Positions 18,582 to 26,922 are shown, counted from the stretch's first letter. The stretch: DNA of 46,049 bases from Sphingomonas sanguinis (GCF_001476905.1 NZ_LDTE01000039.1:1-46049); one strand, 5' to 3'. The notes: generated by a model from the sequence alone, not told the origin. Made by a program: numbers and translations.

Positions 18582-19013
18582 TCAGAAGATGTACCGCATC
18601 TTGATCTGTTGTGTTTCGGCAACAGAATCGAGCGTGAAGCGCGCGGCGGTGAAACGCGGCGGACCGAAGCGGATCGCCGGGTTGCGCGAAAAGCCGAAAC
18701 CCTCGCGCGGGATGCCCGCCAGCGTATCGAGCTTGGCGTTGCTGTTTTCGTCATGGATGACGGCGGCGGCGTAATTGCCGTGCGGCAGCCCGTCGAGATG
18801 GATGCCGCGCTGTCCGGCGGGGACCGAACGGGTCAGCGCGCGGGCGTCATCGACACAGGCGGGAAAATTGTCCGGGTCGGAAGTAAGGCAGAGGCGGATC
18901 AGCCCCTTGGTCGACCGCAGCTGGTCAATCCCGATGTCCAGACGGCTGACCGGCGCGGCGCTGATCAGGGGCAGGGCGGCCAGCAGCAGAAGCACGGCGC
19001 GCGGCCTGCGCAT
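18582..19013 (-). CDS. DUF2141 exported protein
   Basis: A 143-residue protein with a signal peptide (MRRPRAVLLLLAALPLISAA). The DUF2141 pattern follows: IDQLRSTKGLIRLCLTSD near the start, then GLPHGNYAAAVIHDENSNAKLDT and IPREGFGFSRNPAIRFGPPRF. The start at 19013 places the signal at the N-terminus but overlaps the sterol-desaturase gene by 89 nt in another frame; a GTG at 18998 would shorten the overlap. Members are periplasmic or secreted beta-sandwich proteins of unknown role. Confidence 0.85.
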   Translation of the reverse strand: MRRPRAVLLLLAALPLISAAPVSRLDIGIDQLRSTKGLIRLCLTSDPDNFPACVDDARALTRSVPAGQRGIHLDGLPHGNYAAAVIHDENSNAKLDTLAGIPREGFGFSRNPAIRFGPPRFTAARFTLDSVAETQQIKMRYIF

Positions 19014-19734
19014 GGGCCCGGTCGAAGTCGCCAAGGCCGCGGTCGGTGCCGCAGAGGCGATCCCAGAAACGGAAATAGAGTCCATAGTTGCACCCATATT
19101 GCTCATGATGCCGTTGGTGATGACTGGCCGTGATGAGCCACCCCCCCAGGTGCCCCCGCCACATGAAACGGGGAAAGATTTCCCAGCCCATATGGTTGGT
19201 GACGCCCATAACGGTCATGATCGTCAGGACCAAGCCGAGCGCGCCGATATGGATCGGAATCAGAAAGACGAGTAGCGGAATTACCACAGCGCCGGTCACC
19301 GCCTCGATCGGGTGGAACGCCATGGCGGCCCAGGCGGTCGGCGGGCGGCTGGCATGATGAACGGCATGGGCGGCCTTGAACACCGCCGGACGGTGCATCC
19401 AGCGATGCGTCCAGTAGAACCAGGTGTCGTGCGCGATCAAGTAGAGCAGGATCGAGACAGGCCAGTACCAGAGCGGATAGGTGTGGAGGTCGGCATAGAT
19501 CCGCGTCCAGCCGCGATTCTGCCAGCCCCAGGCGACGATCCCCGCCGGCACGCCGTAAATGGCGGCGGAGGCCAAACTCCAGGCGATTTCGCGCCGGATC
19601 TGCGGATCGAGGCCGGTATAGAGGTTCGGATGCCGCGCCTTGGTCGCCAGCGCGAAAGCGCCCGAGGCGAGCAGATAGCGGACACCGACGATCAGCGTCA
19701 TGGCGATGGCGGACAGGATCAGGGCAAGCGTCAC
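18925..19734 (-). CDS. sterol desaturase/fatty-acid hydroxylase family protein
   Basis: A 269-residue integral membrane di-iron enzyme with several membrane helices. Three histidine clusters are visible: HDTWFYWTHRWMHR, HAVHHASRPP and HHQRHHEQYGCNYG, the last preceded by NHMGWEIFP. It hydroxylates or desaturates an unknown lipid. It is longer than CrtZ carotenoid hydroxylases and lacks their pattern, so I do not assign it to the carotenoid pathway. The last 30 residues (from about AHAQAARRAS) are Arg/Ala-rich and are read out of frame through the DUF2141 signal region, suggesting a recent loss of the original stop. Confidence 0.88.
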   Translation of the reverse strand: MTLALILSAIAMTLIVGVRYLLASGAFALATKARHPNLYTGLDPQIRREIAWSLASAAIYGVPAGIVAWGWQNRGWTRIYADLHTYPLWYWPVSILLYLIAHDTWFYWTHRWMHRPAVFKAAHAVHHASRPPTAWAAMAFHPIEAVTGAVVIPLLVFLIPIHIGALGLVLTIMTVMGVTNHMGWEIFPRFMWRGHLGGWLITASHHQRHHEQYGCNYGLYFRFWDRLCGTDRGLGDFDRAHAQAARRASAAGRPAPDQRRAGQPSGHRD

Positions 19735-19976
19735 GGGAGCCTTGTACCCTATCGGGGACGGGGCTTGAACCGCGAACGTCCTGTGAGCGGCCTTTTGTTC
19801 GCGCGGAGACGCGGAGGCGCAGAGAGGTTTGGTTGGGCGTCAGCGTTCGGGCTTCATTGACGATTGCCGATGCCGCACCGTCGAGGAAGAGAGAGGGCCT
19901 TTCGGCCGGGGGCTTCCATCCGCGTCTCCCCGCGACCCCCACCTCCGATAGGCAGAATGAAGCACGGGGTTTTTAT
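19735..19976. other. gene-free stretch between sterol desaturase and repeat C
   Basis: Together with the repeat that follows, this makes a 433-bp region without a gene. It contains a short tandem motif (GCGGAGACGCGGAGGCGCAGAG-like, around 19802-19823) and a GGGCCTTTCGGCC hairpin near 19896. I find no open frame with coding character on either strand. Confidence 0.5.
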
Positions 19977-20153
19977 TCCTCCCCTGCAAGGGGAGGGGGT
20001 GTTCGAGCTTTGGTCTGCCCCCGGCAGACCAAGATTGTGCCGGGGGCACAATCTCGCTCGAACACGAAGCTGGTGGAGGGGTGTCACCGTCTCGATAGCG
20101 GGACACCCCTCCGTCAGGGCTTCGCCCTGCCACCTCCCCTTGCAGGGGAGGAA
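19977..20153. repeat. REPIN-like inverted repeat, copy C (interrupted)
   Basis: Class-1 repeat with both terminal hairpins (CCTCCCCTGCAAGGGGAGG at 19979-19997 and its mirror at 20132-20150), the CAGGGC/GCCCTG hairpin near 20114-20129 and the GGAGGGGTGTC/GGACACCCCTCC arms. Its second hairpin is broken: the left half (ACCAGC in other copies) is replaced by a three-way palindromic element, while the right half CGAAGCTGGTGG remains. It is longer than the other copies for that reason. Confidence 0.85.
19999..20065. repeat. three-way-junction palindromic element inside repeat C
   Basis: Outer stem GTGTTCGAGC (19999-20008) with GCTCGAACAC (20056-20065). It encloses hairpin 1, TTGGTCTGCC/GGCAGACCAA (20010-20019/20023-20032, 3-nt loop), and hairpin 2, GATTGTGCC/GGCACAATC (20033-20041/20045-20053, 3-nt loop). 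All stems are perfect. The layout, size and the GTTCGRG...CYCGAAC core match the element inserted in thiC, though the hairpin sequences differ. Confidence 0.85.
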
Positions 20154-20167
20154 TAAACTGAGAGCGT

Positions 20168-20680
20168 CTAGCCTCGGTGGAAAATCCGGATCGTTCGGTC
20201 GTGATAGACCCCCTCGACCGGCGCGCCATAGCCCAGCTTCTCCGCAAGCCGGATCGACGCTGCGTTCCCCGGATCGATGATGCAGCAGGTCCGCGTCAGA
20301 CCCTGCCCGTCCGCCCAGCCGAGAACCGCGCGCATCGCCTCGCCCGCATAGCCCCGGCCATGCGCCGCCGGGATGAGCGTCCAGCCCGTCTCCGGCACCG
20401 TCAGTTCCGGCATGATCGCACGCCGCGACTCCAGCAGTCCGATATCCCCCAGCACCGCGCCGGTCGTGCGGTCGCATACCACCCACGCGCCATAGCCGGA
20501 TGCCGTCCACTGCCCGATCGAGCGGAGCAGCCGAATCCACACCTCTTCGCGGGCGCGGGGCTTGCCGCCGATCATGGCGTAGACGCCGGGATCGGCCCAC
20601 ATCGCCGCCAGTGCGTCGAGATCGTTGGGATGATGGCCGCGCAAGGTCAGCCGCTCGGTGGTCAGGGTCGGGGCGCTCAT
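20168..20680 (-). CDS. GNAT family N-acetyltransferase
   Basis: A 170-residue acetyltransferase of the RimJ/RimL-like group. N-terminal TERLTLRGHHPNDLDALAAMW is the usual opening. ELTVPETGWTLIPAAHGRGYAGEAMRAVLGWA contains the acetyl-CoA loop (here HGRGYAGE), and TRTCCIIDPGNAASIRLAEKLGY is motif B. Substrates of this subgroup range from ribosomal proteins to small amines; none can be chosen here. It ends 11 bp upstream of nothing but lies directly downstream of recQ-side intergenic DNA, separated by 11 bp from the recQ stop. Confidence 0.92.
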   Translation of the reverse strand: MSAPTLTTERLTLRGHHPNDLDALAAMWADPGVYAMIGGKPRAREEVWIRLLRSIGQWTASGYGAWVVCDRTTGAVLGDIGLLESRRAIMPELTVPETGWTLIPAAHGRGYAGEAMRAVLGWADGQGLTRTCCIIDPGNAASIRLAEKLGYGAPVEGVYHDRTIRIFHRG

Positions 20681-20691
20681 GGCCCGAGAGC

Positions 20692-22461
20692 TTAATCCGC
20701 CTCGCGGATCACCGCCAGAAACGCTTCGCCATAAGCATCCAGCTTGCGCGCGCCGATCCCCGACAGCAGCGACAGCGCCGCGCGACTGGTCGGCCGCTGC
20801 GCCGCCATGTCGCGCAGCACCGAGTCGTGGAAGATGACGTAAGGCGGCACCCCCGCCTCCTGCGCCAGCTCGCGGCGCTTGGTGCGCAGCGCCTCGAACA
20901 GTGGATTGTCGGCCGGGTTGGCGGCGACGGGCGCGGCGCGGCGGCCCTTGCGTTCGCGCTTGGGCGGTACGACCAGCGACAGCCGCGCCTCGCCCTTGAT
21001 CAGCGCACGGGCGGCGGGGCCGAACTCCAGCCCACCATGATGATTGGTGCGCAGCGCGTCACGCAGCAGCAGCGCGCGGTGGACGGGCTTCAGCAGCGCC
21101 ACCTCGTCGCCCGACACGATGTTCCAGACTGACAGCGCCTCATGTCCGTTCATCAGGCTGCGCTCGCTCGACTGGCCGGTCAGTACCTGCTCGATATAGC
21201 CCGCGCCGAACATCTGGCCGGTGCGGAACACGGCCGAGAGAAACTTCTGGGCTACGGTTGTCGCATCGACGGCATCGGGCGACCCGAGGCAATTGTCGCA
21301 ATTGCCGCAGTCCTCGGTCAGCTCCTCGCCGAAATGGCGCAGCAGGATTCGCCTGCGGCATCCGCCCGTCTCGACCAGCGCGCCCAGCGCCGACAGGCGG
21401 GCGCGTTCGCCCGGCTGGCGTTCGGGCTCGACCTCGGCGATGCGCTGGCGCGCGCGGGCGAAGTCGTCGGCACCCCAGAAGAGATGCGCGACCGACGGAT
21501 CGCCGTCGCGGCCCGCGCGCCCGGTTTCCTGATAATAGGCCTCGATCGACTTGGGCAGCCCGGCATGGGCGACGAAGCGGACGTCCGGCTTGTCGATGCC
21601 CATACCGAAGGCGACGGTGGCGCAGATCACCATGTCCTCGCTCGCCACGAAATCGGCCTGGTTCTTCGCGCGCACCGCGGGGTCGAGCCCGGCATGATAG
21701 GCGCGCACCGGGCGACCGGTGCGGGCCAGCGCCTCGGCCAGCTTCTCGGTCGCCGCGCGGGTCTGGGCATAGACGATGCCGGGGCCGGGCGTGTCCGCCA
21801 CCACCCGCGCGATCTGCAGGTTCACATTCGCCTTGGGGCTGATCGCATAGCGGATATTGGGCCGGTCGAAGCCCGAGACGATCATCCCCTCGGTCGGGAT
21901 ACCCAGCTGCTTGGCGATGTCGGCGCGGGTATGCGCATCGGCGGTCGCGGTCAACGCGAGCCGGGGCACCTCCGGAAAGGCGTCCATCAGCGGTTCGAGC
22001 AGGCGATAGTCGGGGCGGAAGTCGTGGCCCCATTCGCTGACGCAGTGTGCCTCGTCGATCGCAAACAGGCTGAGCGGCGCGGAGCCCAGCAGCTCGCGAA
22101 AATGCCCCGACGACGCGCGCTCGGGCGCGACATACAGCAGGTCGAGCTGGCCGTCGCGGAAGCGCGCCACCGTCTCGGCCCGGTTCTGGTCGACGCTGGT
22201 CAGCGTGGCGGCGCGGATACCGACCGCCTCGGCCGCGCGCAGCTGGTCGTGCATCAAGGCGATCAGCGGGCTTACCACGACGCAGCAGCCGTCCATCATC
22301 ACCGCGGGCAACTGGTAGCAGAGCGACTTGCCGGCCCCCGTCGGCATCACCGCCAGGGTGCGTTGCCGGTTCAACACGCGGTCGACCACCTGTTCCTGCA
22401 CACCGCGGAACTGGCTGTACCCGAAAACTTCGTGGAGCTTGGCAAGGGGGTCGACGACCAT
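20692..22461 (-). CDS. recQ: ATP-dependent DNA helicase RecQ
   Basis: A 589-residue 3'-5' DNA helicase for recombination and fork repair. Motifs in order: MPTGAGKSLCYQLPA (Walker A), DEAHCVSEWGHDFRP (DEAH box and aromatic-rich loop), FGMGIDKPDVRFV and QETGRAGRDG (motifs V-VI), then the zinc-binding Cys set CRRRILLRHFGE..CGNCDNC, a winged-helix region, and a C-terminal HRDC domain (PLFEALRTKRRELAQEAGVPP). I use the ATG at 22461 (MVVDPLAKLHEVFGY); upstream in-frame codons to 22569 are Arg-rich and unlike the family. Divergent from the GH43-like gene. Confidence 0.96.
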   Translation of the reverse strand: MVVDPLAKLHEVFGYSQFRGVQEQVVDRVLNRQRTLAVMPTGAGKSLCYQLPAVMMDGCCVVVSPLIALMHDQLRAAEAVGIRAATLTSVDQNRAETVARFRDGQLDLLYVAPERASSGHFRELLGSAPLSLFAIDEAHCVSEWGHDFRPDYRLLEPLMDAFPEVPRLALTATADAHTRADIAKQLGIPTEGMIVSGFDRPNIRYAISPKANVNLQIARVVADTPGPGIVYAQTRAATEKLAEALARTGRPVRAYHAGLDPAVRAKNQADFVASEDMVICATVAFGMGIDKPDVRFVAHAGLPKSIEAYYQETGRAGRDGDPSVAHLFWGADDFARARQRIAEVEPERQPGERARLSALGALVETGGCRRRILLRHFGEELTEDCGNCDNCLGSPDAVDATTVAQKFLSAVFRTGQMFGAGYIEQVLTGQSSERSLMNGHEALSVWNIVSGDEVALLKPVHRALLLRDALRTNHHGGLEFGPAARALIKGEARLSLVVPPKRERKGRRAAPVAANPADNPLFEALRTKRRELAQEAGVPPYVIFHDSVLRDMAAQRPTSRAALSLLSGIGARKLDAYGEAFLAVIREAD

Positions 22462-22607
22462 TGCCGTGCATGTAGCGAGCGCAAAGAGCCGGGGAAAGGG
22501 GCGCCACCGCTTTCGGCGGGCCGTCGTTCGCCGGGCTTGCATCGTGGCAAAACTCTGACAAATTGTCATCGACCGGCGCAGATCGGGATCATTGGAGAGT
22601 AAGTATC

Positions 22608-23723
22608 ATGCGGGTTTTGACCGGACTGCTATCCATTGCCGCCGTCTTGGGCGGGACCGGCGCGATCGGCCGGGAGACCGCCTCTTCTGCTGCCCCCCGG
22701 TTGCAGATCGTCGCCGATGTCGACCGTGGTCCCCACCCCCGCCCACCCGCCGAAAGCGCCCGCAGCGTGTATCTGCTGTCTTATTTCAAGGAGCATGTAC
22801 ACGCGCTGCACTTCGCGGTTTCGCGCGACGGCTATAACTTCACTGACATCAACGACGGCAAGCCGGTCCTGCCCAGCACGGGGATCGCCGAGCAGAAGGG
22901 AATCCGAGACCCGCACCTGACGCGCGGTCCAGATAACGCCTTCTATCTGGTGATGACCGACCTCCACATCTACGCTCAGGAAGAGGGGCTGCGCACGACC
23001 AAGTGGGAGCGGCCGGAAAAGGATTATGGTTGGGGCAACAATCGAAAGATGATCCTGATGAAAAGCCGCGATCTGATCCACTGGACCCATGCCGAGGTGG
23101 ACATCACGCGCGCTTTCCCTGCGTATCGCAATGCCGGGATCGCTTGGGCACCCGAGACCATCTACGATCCGGTCGCGCGGCGGATGATGGTGTATTTCAC
23201 CACGCGGCTGGGCAACGGCAAAAACCATCTGGTCTATGCCTATGCCGATCCGGGGTTCCGCAGGCTGACAACCTCGCCCAAGCCGCTGTTCCGCTATCCC
23301 AAGACCACGGCCAGTACGGTCGATGCCGACATCACCCGCGTGGGCGACACCTATCGCATGTTCTATGTCACCGACGACAAGCCGGGCAATCTGCGCCAGG
23401 CCGTCTCGGAGCGAGTAAATGCCGGCTATGTCTTCGATCCCGCCAAGGTGGATCCGGAGGCAGTGCCGACGGAGGCGCCCACCCTGTGGCGGCGGCACGG
23501 CACCGACACCTACGTCCTGATGTACGACGTCTACGGCGCCAGGCCCAACAATATGGGCTTTTCCGAAACCCGCGACTTTCGTACCTTTCGCGACATCGGC
23601 CACTTCAACGACCCCGGTTCGCCGATGAAGGCAACCAACTTTACCTCACCAAAGCACGGATCGGTGACGGCGATCACGCCGGAAGAAGCGGACCGGCTGG
23701 AGCGGCATTTTGCTGGCGACTAA
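22608..23723 (+). CDS. exported GH43-like glycoside hydrolase
   Basis: A 371-residue protein with a signal peptide (MRVLTGLLSIAAVLGG...) and a five-bladed beta-propeller of the GH43/GH62-type clan. Typical blade motifs include GIRDPHLTRGPDNAFYLVMTD, IHWTHAEVDI, GIAWAPETIYDP and TVDADITRVGDTYRMFY, holding the likely Asp/Glu catalytic set. Family activities include arabinofuranosidase and xylosidase; the substrate is not evident. RBS TTGGAGAG precedes the ATG. An esterase remnant follows 600 bp downstream, hinting at a hemicellulose context. Confidence 0.88.
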   Translation: MRVLTGLLSIAAVLGGTGAIGRETASSAAPRLQIVADVDRGPHPRPPAESARSVYLLSYFKEHVHALHFAVSRDGYNFTDINDGKPVLPSTGIAEQKGIRDPHLTRGPDNAFYLVMTDLHIYAQEEGLRTTKWERPEKDYGWGNNRKMILMKSRDLIHWTHAEVDITRAFPAYRNAGIAWAPETIYDPVARRMMVYFTTRLGNGKNHLVYAYADPGFRRLTTSPKPLFRYPKTTASTVDADITRVGDTYRMFYVTDDKPGNLRQAVSERVNAGYVFDPAKVDPEAVPTEAPTLWRRHGTDTYVLMYDVYGARPNNMGFSETRDFRTFRDIGHFNDPGSPMKATNFTSPKHGSVTAITPEEADRLERHFAGD

Positions 23724-23768
23724 GGGTGTTTGAGACAATCGTCACGGCCAGATAATGCAAAGATACCA

Positions 23769-23793
23769 GGAAACATCGGAGCCTTGCGGGGTT
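23769..23793 (+). promoter_or_regulatory. possible EcfG-type stress promoter of csbD
   Basis: GGAAA (23769-23773), 16 bp, then GGTT (23790-23793), close to the alphaproteobacterial general-stress (EcfG) pattern GGAAC-N16/17-CGTT. It lies 40 bp upstream of a CsbD-family stress gene, a common EcfG target class. Confidence 0.4.
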
Positions 23794-23832
23794 TTGACCC
23801 TCCATCACCCCCATCCAAAAAGGAGCTGTTCG

Positions 23833-24117
23833 ATGAACACCGACACGATGAATGGTGCAGCCACCGATTTCGGCGGCAAGGTCAAGCAGGGCCTGGGCGC
23901 AATGCTGGGCGACAAGACCATGGAGGCTGAAGGCAAGGGCGAGCAGCTGAGCGGCAAGACGCAAAAGGCGTTCGGCGATGCCAAGACCAGCATCGACCAG
24001 TCGGTCCGCCCGCTGATCGACCAGGCGCGTCAGTTCGTGAAGGACCGCCCCTTCGCCTCTGCGGCGCTGGGCGGCGTGGTGGGCCTCGCGCTGCTGAACA
24101 CACTGCGCGGCAAGTAA
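23833..24117 (+). CDS. CsbD family stress protein
   Basis: A 94-residue protein. The N-terminal half has the CsbD pattern (GGKVKQGLGAMLGDKTMEAEGKGEQLSGKTQKAFGD, described here by position 14-49), a hydrophilic helical repeat induced by general stress in many bacteria. The C-terminal half has an added segment (RPLIDQARQFVKDRPFASAALGG, then a glycine-zipper-like hydrophobic stretch) that recalls YqjD/DUF883 membrane anchors. An AGGAG lies eight bases before the ATG, and a terminator follows, so it is monocistronic. Confidence 0.88.
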   Translation: MNTDTMNGAATDFGGKVKQGLGAMLGDKTMEAEGKGEQLSGKTQKAFGDAKTSIDQSVRPLIDQARQFVKDRPFASAALGGVVGLALLNTLRGK

Positions 24118-24140
24118 GCTCGGTCGCGATTTTAGAATGG

Positions 24141-24172
24141 GGGCGGTGTCGCTGGGCGGCACCGCCCTTTTT
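24141..24172 (+). terminator. intrinsic terminator after csbD
   Basis: GGGCGGTG (24141-24148) pairs with CACCGCCC (24160-24167), 11-nt loop, followed by five T residues. It lies 24 bp after the csbD-family stop. Confidence 0.85.
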
Positions 24173-24318
24173 CGTGTCCTCCCGGCGGCATGAGGAAAAT
24201 TGCGGCCTGCCCCGACCAAACATGCTTTGTTGGCCATAATCCGTGTTTCTAAAGTCAGCTCGGGCGATCCGAGCCGGTCTCCCTATCACAGCGCCGCATC
24301 GGGGACGGGAGACAGGAA

Positions 24319-25314
24319 TTGTCACGTTTGGGAATCGTGGGTGCTCTGCTGCTGGCAAGCCTGACCGCGGGCATGGCTCCGGGAGAAGTTCACGTTGTGC
24401 CCAAGGTCGCGATCCCGAAGCATGAACGTGAGGGCGTATGGCAACCCACCGATGGCGGTGAGCAAATCCCGCTCTGGCCCGCCTCGATCCCGCTCGCCAA
24501 GCCGGATAGTGGCGATCGCCCGGAAGCGACGGGAAATGGCACCGGGATGGTTGGCGGTCGCCTGTGGCATTGGGCCAGCTATGTGACGCGCCCGACGATG
24601 ACCGTCTATCGGCCGCGCGGACGCAAGAGCAGAACGGCCATGCTGGTCTTGCCCGGTGGCGGGTTCGAGGTGGTGGCGACCGATCTGGAAGGCACCGAGA
24701 TCTGCGGCTGGGCGGTACGACAGGGCATGGTCTGCGCCGTGCTGAAATATCGGGTGCCGCAGATATGGCCGCGTGTCGATGGCAAGCAGTAACGACCCAG
24801 GACACTGTTGGCGTTGGAGGACGCCCAGCGCGCGATGGGGCTGCTTCGCGAGAACGCTGCGGCGTACGGAATCGACCCGCACCGGATCGGCGTGATCGGC
24901 TTTTCGGCCGGTGCCTATCTGGCCGCAAATATGAGCAACACGGACGATCGCACCTATCCGGCGGCGGACCCGGCGGACCGGCAGCCCTCGCGCCCCGATT
25001 TTGCGATCATCGCCTATACCGCCCGGATGCTGGACGACAGCAAGGGGCGCAACAGTCTGGAGCTGCAACCCTGGGTGACGATCAGTCCCAAGGCGCCGCC
25101 GACCCTCATCATCCATGCGATGAACGATCCGATGGACAAGATTCGCCAGCCGCTGGCTTATGCGCTGGCGCTGAGCGATGCGGGTGTGCCGGTCGATTTG
25201 AGGCTTTATGCCAAGGGCGGTCATGCCTTCGGCCTGCGCCCGACCGCCGATCCGATCACACGGGAATGGCCCGATCAGGCCCGGCAATGGCTGCACGATA
25301 TCGGCATGTTGTAA
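24319..25314 (+). pseudogene. acetylxylan-esterase-like alpha/beta hydrolase, interrupted by an in-frame TAA
   Basis: The two halves are in the same frame and are separated by one stop, TAA at 24790-24792. The first half has a signal peptide (TTG start, MSRLGIVGALLLASL) and the oxyanion region LVLPGGGFEVVATDLEGTE. The second half has ALEDAQRAMGLLREN, HRIGVIGFSAGAYLAANM with the nucleophile Ser, and GGHAFGLR with the catalytic His. The context KQ-stop-RPRT is what a CAA-to-TAA change would give. Intact homologues of this type are single exported carbohydrate esterases. As it stands a full enzyme could only be made by stop readthrough, or the stop may be a sequencing error. Confidence 0.8.
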
Positions 25315-25381
25315 GCCTGAACGGATGGGCCAGGGCCAACCCCGCTTGCCCCGCTCCGTCCCATGGCCTAGCGCTGGCGGC

Positions 25382-25963
25382 ATGAAGCGATTGGCCATTT
25401 ACTGCGGGTCGGCGACCCCCTCCGACCCCCAATATATCGAAACCGCCCGGGCCGTCGGGCGCGGGCTGGCGGAGCGGGGAATCGGTGTCGTCTATGGCGG
25501 CGGGCGGCTGGGCTTGATGGGTGCGGTGGCGGATGCGGCGCTGGCAGCCGGGGGCGAGGTGATCGGCATCATCCCGCAGGCGCTGGTCGATGCCGAGGTC
25601 GCGCATCGCGGCCTGACCGAACTCCATGTCGTGCCGGGCATGCATGAGCGCAAAAAGGCGTTTACCGACCTGTCGGACGGCTTCATCACCATCGCGGGCG
25701 GCACCGGCACCATGGACGAGCTTTGGGAAGCGCTCAGCTGGGCGCAGCTCGGCTATCATGCCGATCCGGTCGGGCTGCTCAACACGGGCGGCTATTACGA
25801 CCATCTCGTCGCCTTCTGGGAGAAGATGGGCGAGGTCGGCTTCCTGCGGCCGCAGCACCGCGACCTGCTGATCGTCGACACCACGCTCGACGGCCTTCTC
25901 GCGCGGATGGGGGCGCATGTGCCAACCCAGCCGATCGTGCGGATGAACGCGGGCGATCTGTGA
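25382..25963 (+). CDS. LOG family protein (TIGR00730)
   Basis: A 193-residue Rossmann-fold protein of the LOG family, whose members hydrolyse nucleoside monophosphates such as cytokinin riboside 5'-phosphates. It has LAIYCGSATPSDPQY, GVVYGGGRLGLMGAVADAAL, MHERKKAFTDLSDGFITIAGG and the family motif GGTGTMDELWEALSWAQLG. The start at 25382 matches family length. Its TGA overlaps the GTG start of crtB (GTGA), so the two are translationally coupled, although a link to carotenoids is not obvious. Confidence 0.93.
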   Translation: MKRLAIYCGSATPSDPQYIETARAVGRGLAERGIGVVYGGGRLGLMGAVADAALAAGGEVIGIIPQALVDAEVAHRGLTELHVVPGMHERKKAFTDLSDGFITIAGGTGTMDELWEALSWAQLGYHADPVGLLNTGGYYDHLVAFWEKMGEVGFLRPQHRDLLIVDTTLDGLLARMGAHVPTQPIVRMNAGDL

Positions 25964-26910
25964 GCGACACCGCCGCCCCGACCGAGCGCGAGGCACTGGT
26001 CGCGGCGGCACGGGCATCGATCGCCAAGGGCTCGAAGAGCTTCGCGGCGGCGAGCCTGCTGTTCGACCCCGAAACGCGCGAGCGGGCCTGGCTTCTCTAT
26101 GCTTGGTGCCGCCGTTGTGACGATATCGCCGATGGCCAGGATCATGGCCATGGGATGACCCGCGTCGCCGATGCGCCTGCACGTCTGGCCGAGCTGACCG
26201 CAAAGACCGAAGCGGCGCTGGCGGGGCAGGTGGTCGGCGACCCGGCGTTCGACGCGCTGCGGGTGGTCGTCGCCGAGACGGGGATGCCGCATCGCTGGCC
26301 CCGCGACCTGATGGCGGGCTTTGCGCTCGATGCCCAGGACTGGCGGCCCGAGACCGAGGACGATCTCTACCGCTATTGCTATCATGTGGCGGGTGTCGTC
26401 GGCTGCATGATGGCGGTGATGATGGGCGTCGCGCCGGATGACGAGGCGACGCTCGACCGGGCATGCGATCTGGGCATGGCGTTTCAGCTGGCGAATATCG
26501 CGCGCGACATTGCCGAGGATGCGGAGGCGGGGCGGCATTACCTGCCCCGGGCGTGGCTCGATTATAAGAGCATCGCGCCCGACGCGATCATGGCACCGTC
26601 GCACCGGCCGGGCCTGAGTGCGCTGGCGCGGCGGCTGACCGACCGGGCGGCGGCGTTCGAGGCCAGTGCGCGCATGGGGACGCCCGCCTTATCCTATCGC
26701 TCGGCTTGGGCCGTCCTGTCGGCGGCGGCGATATATGGCGCGATCGGCCGCAAGGTTGCCCAGCGCGGGCGGCGGGCCTGGGACAGCCGCGTGGGGACGA
26801 GCAAGCTTGAGAAACTGGGCTTCATGACGCGCGCCAGTGTCCAGGCAGCACGGCGGGGAAAGATGAGGATCGAGCCCCGCGATACGACCCTATGGACTCG
26901 GCCGCGCTAA
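25960..26910 (+). CDS. crtB: phytoene synthase
   Basis: A 316-residue enzyme that condenses two geranylgeranyl diphosphates to phytoene, the first carotenoid-specific step. The aspartate-rich motifs are LLYAWCRRCDDIADGQD (about 45-61) and QLANIARDIAEDAEAGRHYLP, with YCYHVAGVVGCMMAVMMG between them. Translation starts from GTG at 25960, overlapping the LOG stop by 4 nt. The partner genes crtI and crtY are 6 kb away on the opposite strand, so the pathway is split into two units here. Confidence 0.95.
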   Translation: MSDTAAPTEREALVAAARASIAKGSKSFAAASLLFDPETRERAWLLYAWCRRCDDIADGQDHGHGMTRVADAPARLAELTAKTEAALAGQVVGDPAFDALRVVVAETGMPHRWPRDLMAGFALDAQDWRPETEDDLYRYCYHVAGVVGCMMAVMMGVAPDDEATLDRACDLGMAFQLANIARDIAEDAEAGRHYLPRAWLDYKSIAPDAIMAPSHRPGLSALARRLTDRAAAFEASARMGTPALSYRSAWAVLSAAAIYGAIGRKVAQRGRRAWDSRVGTSKLEKLGFMTRASVQAARRGKMRIEPRDTTLWTRPR

Positions 26911-26922
26911 AACGAACAAGCG

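Noticed and set aside
18925..19734. Carotenoid beta-ring hydroxylase (CrtZ)
   Set aside because: It has histidine boxes but is much longer than CrtZ and lacks its spacing; it is far from the crt genes, so a generic sterol-desaturase-type label is safer.
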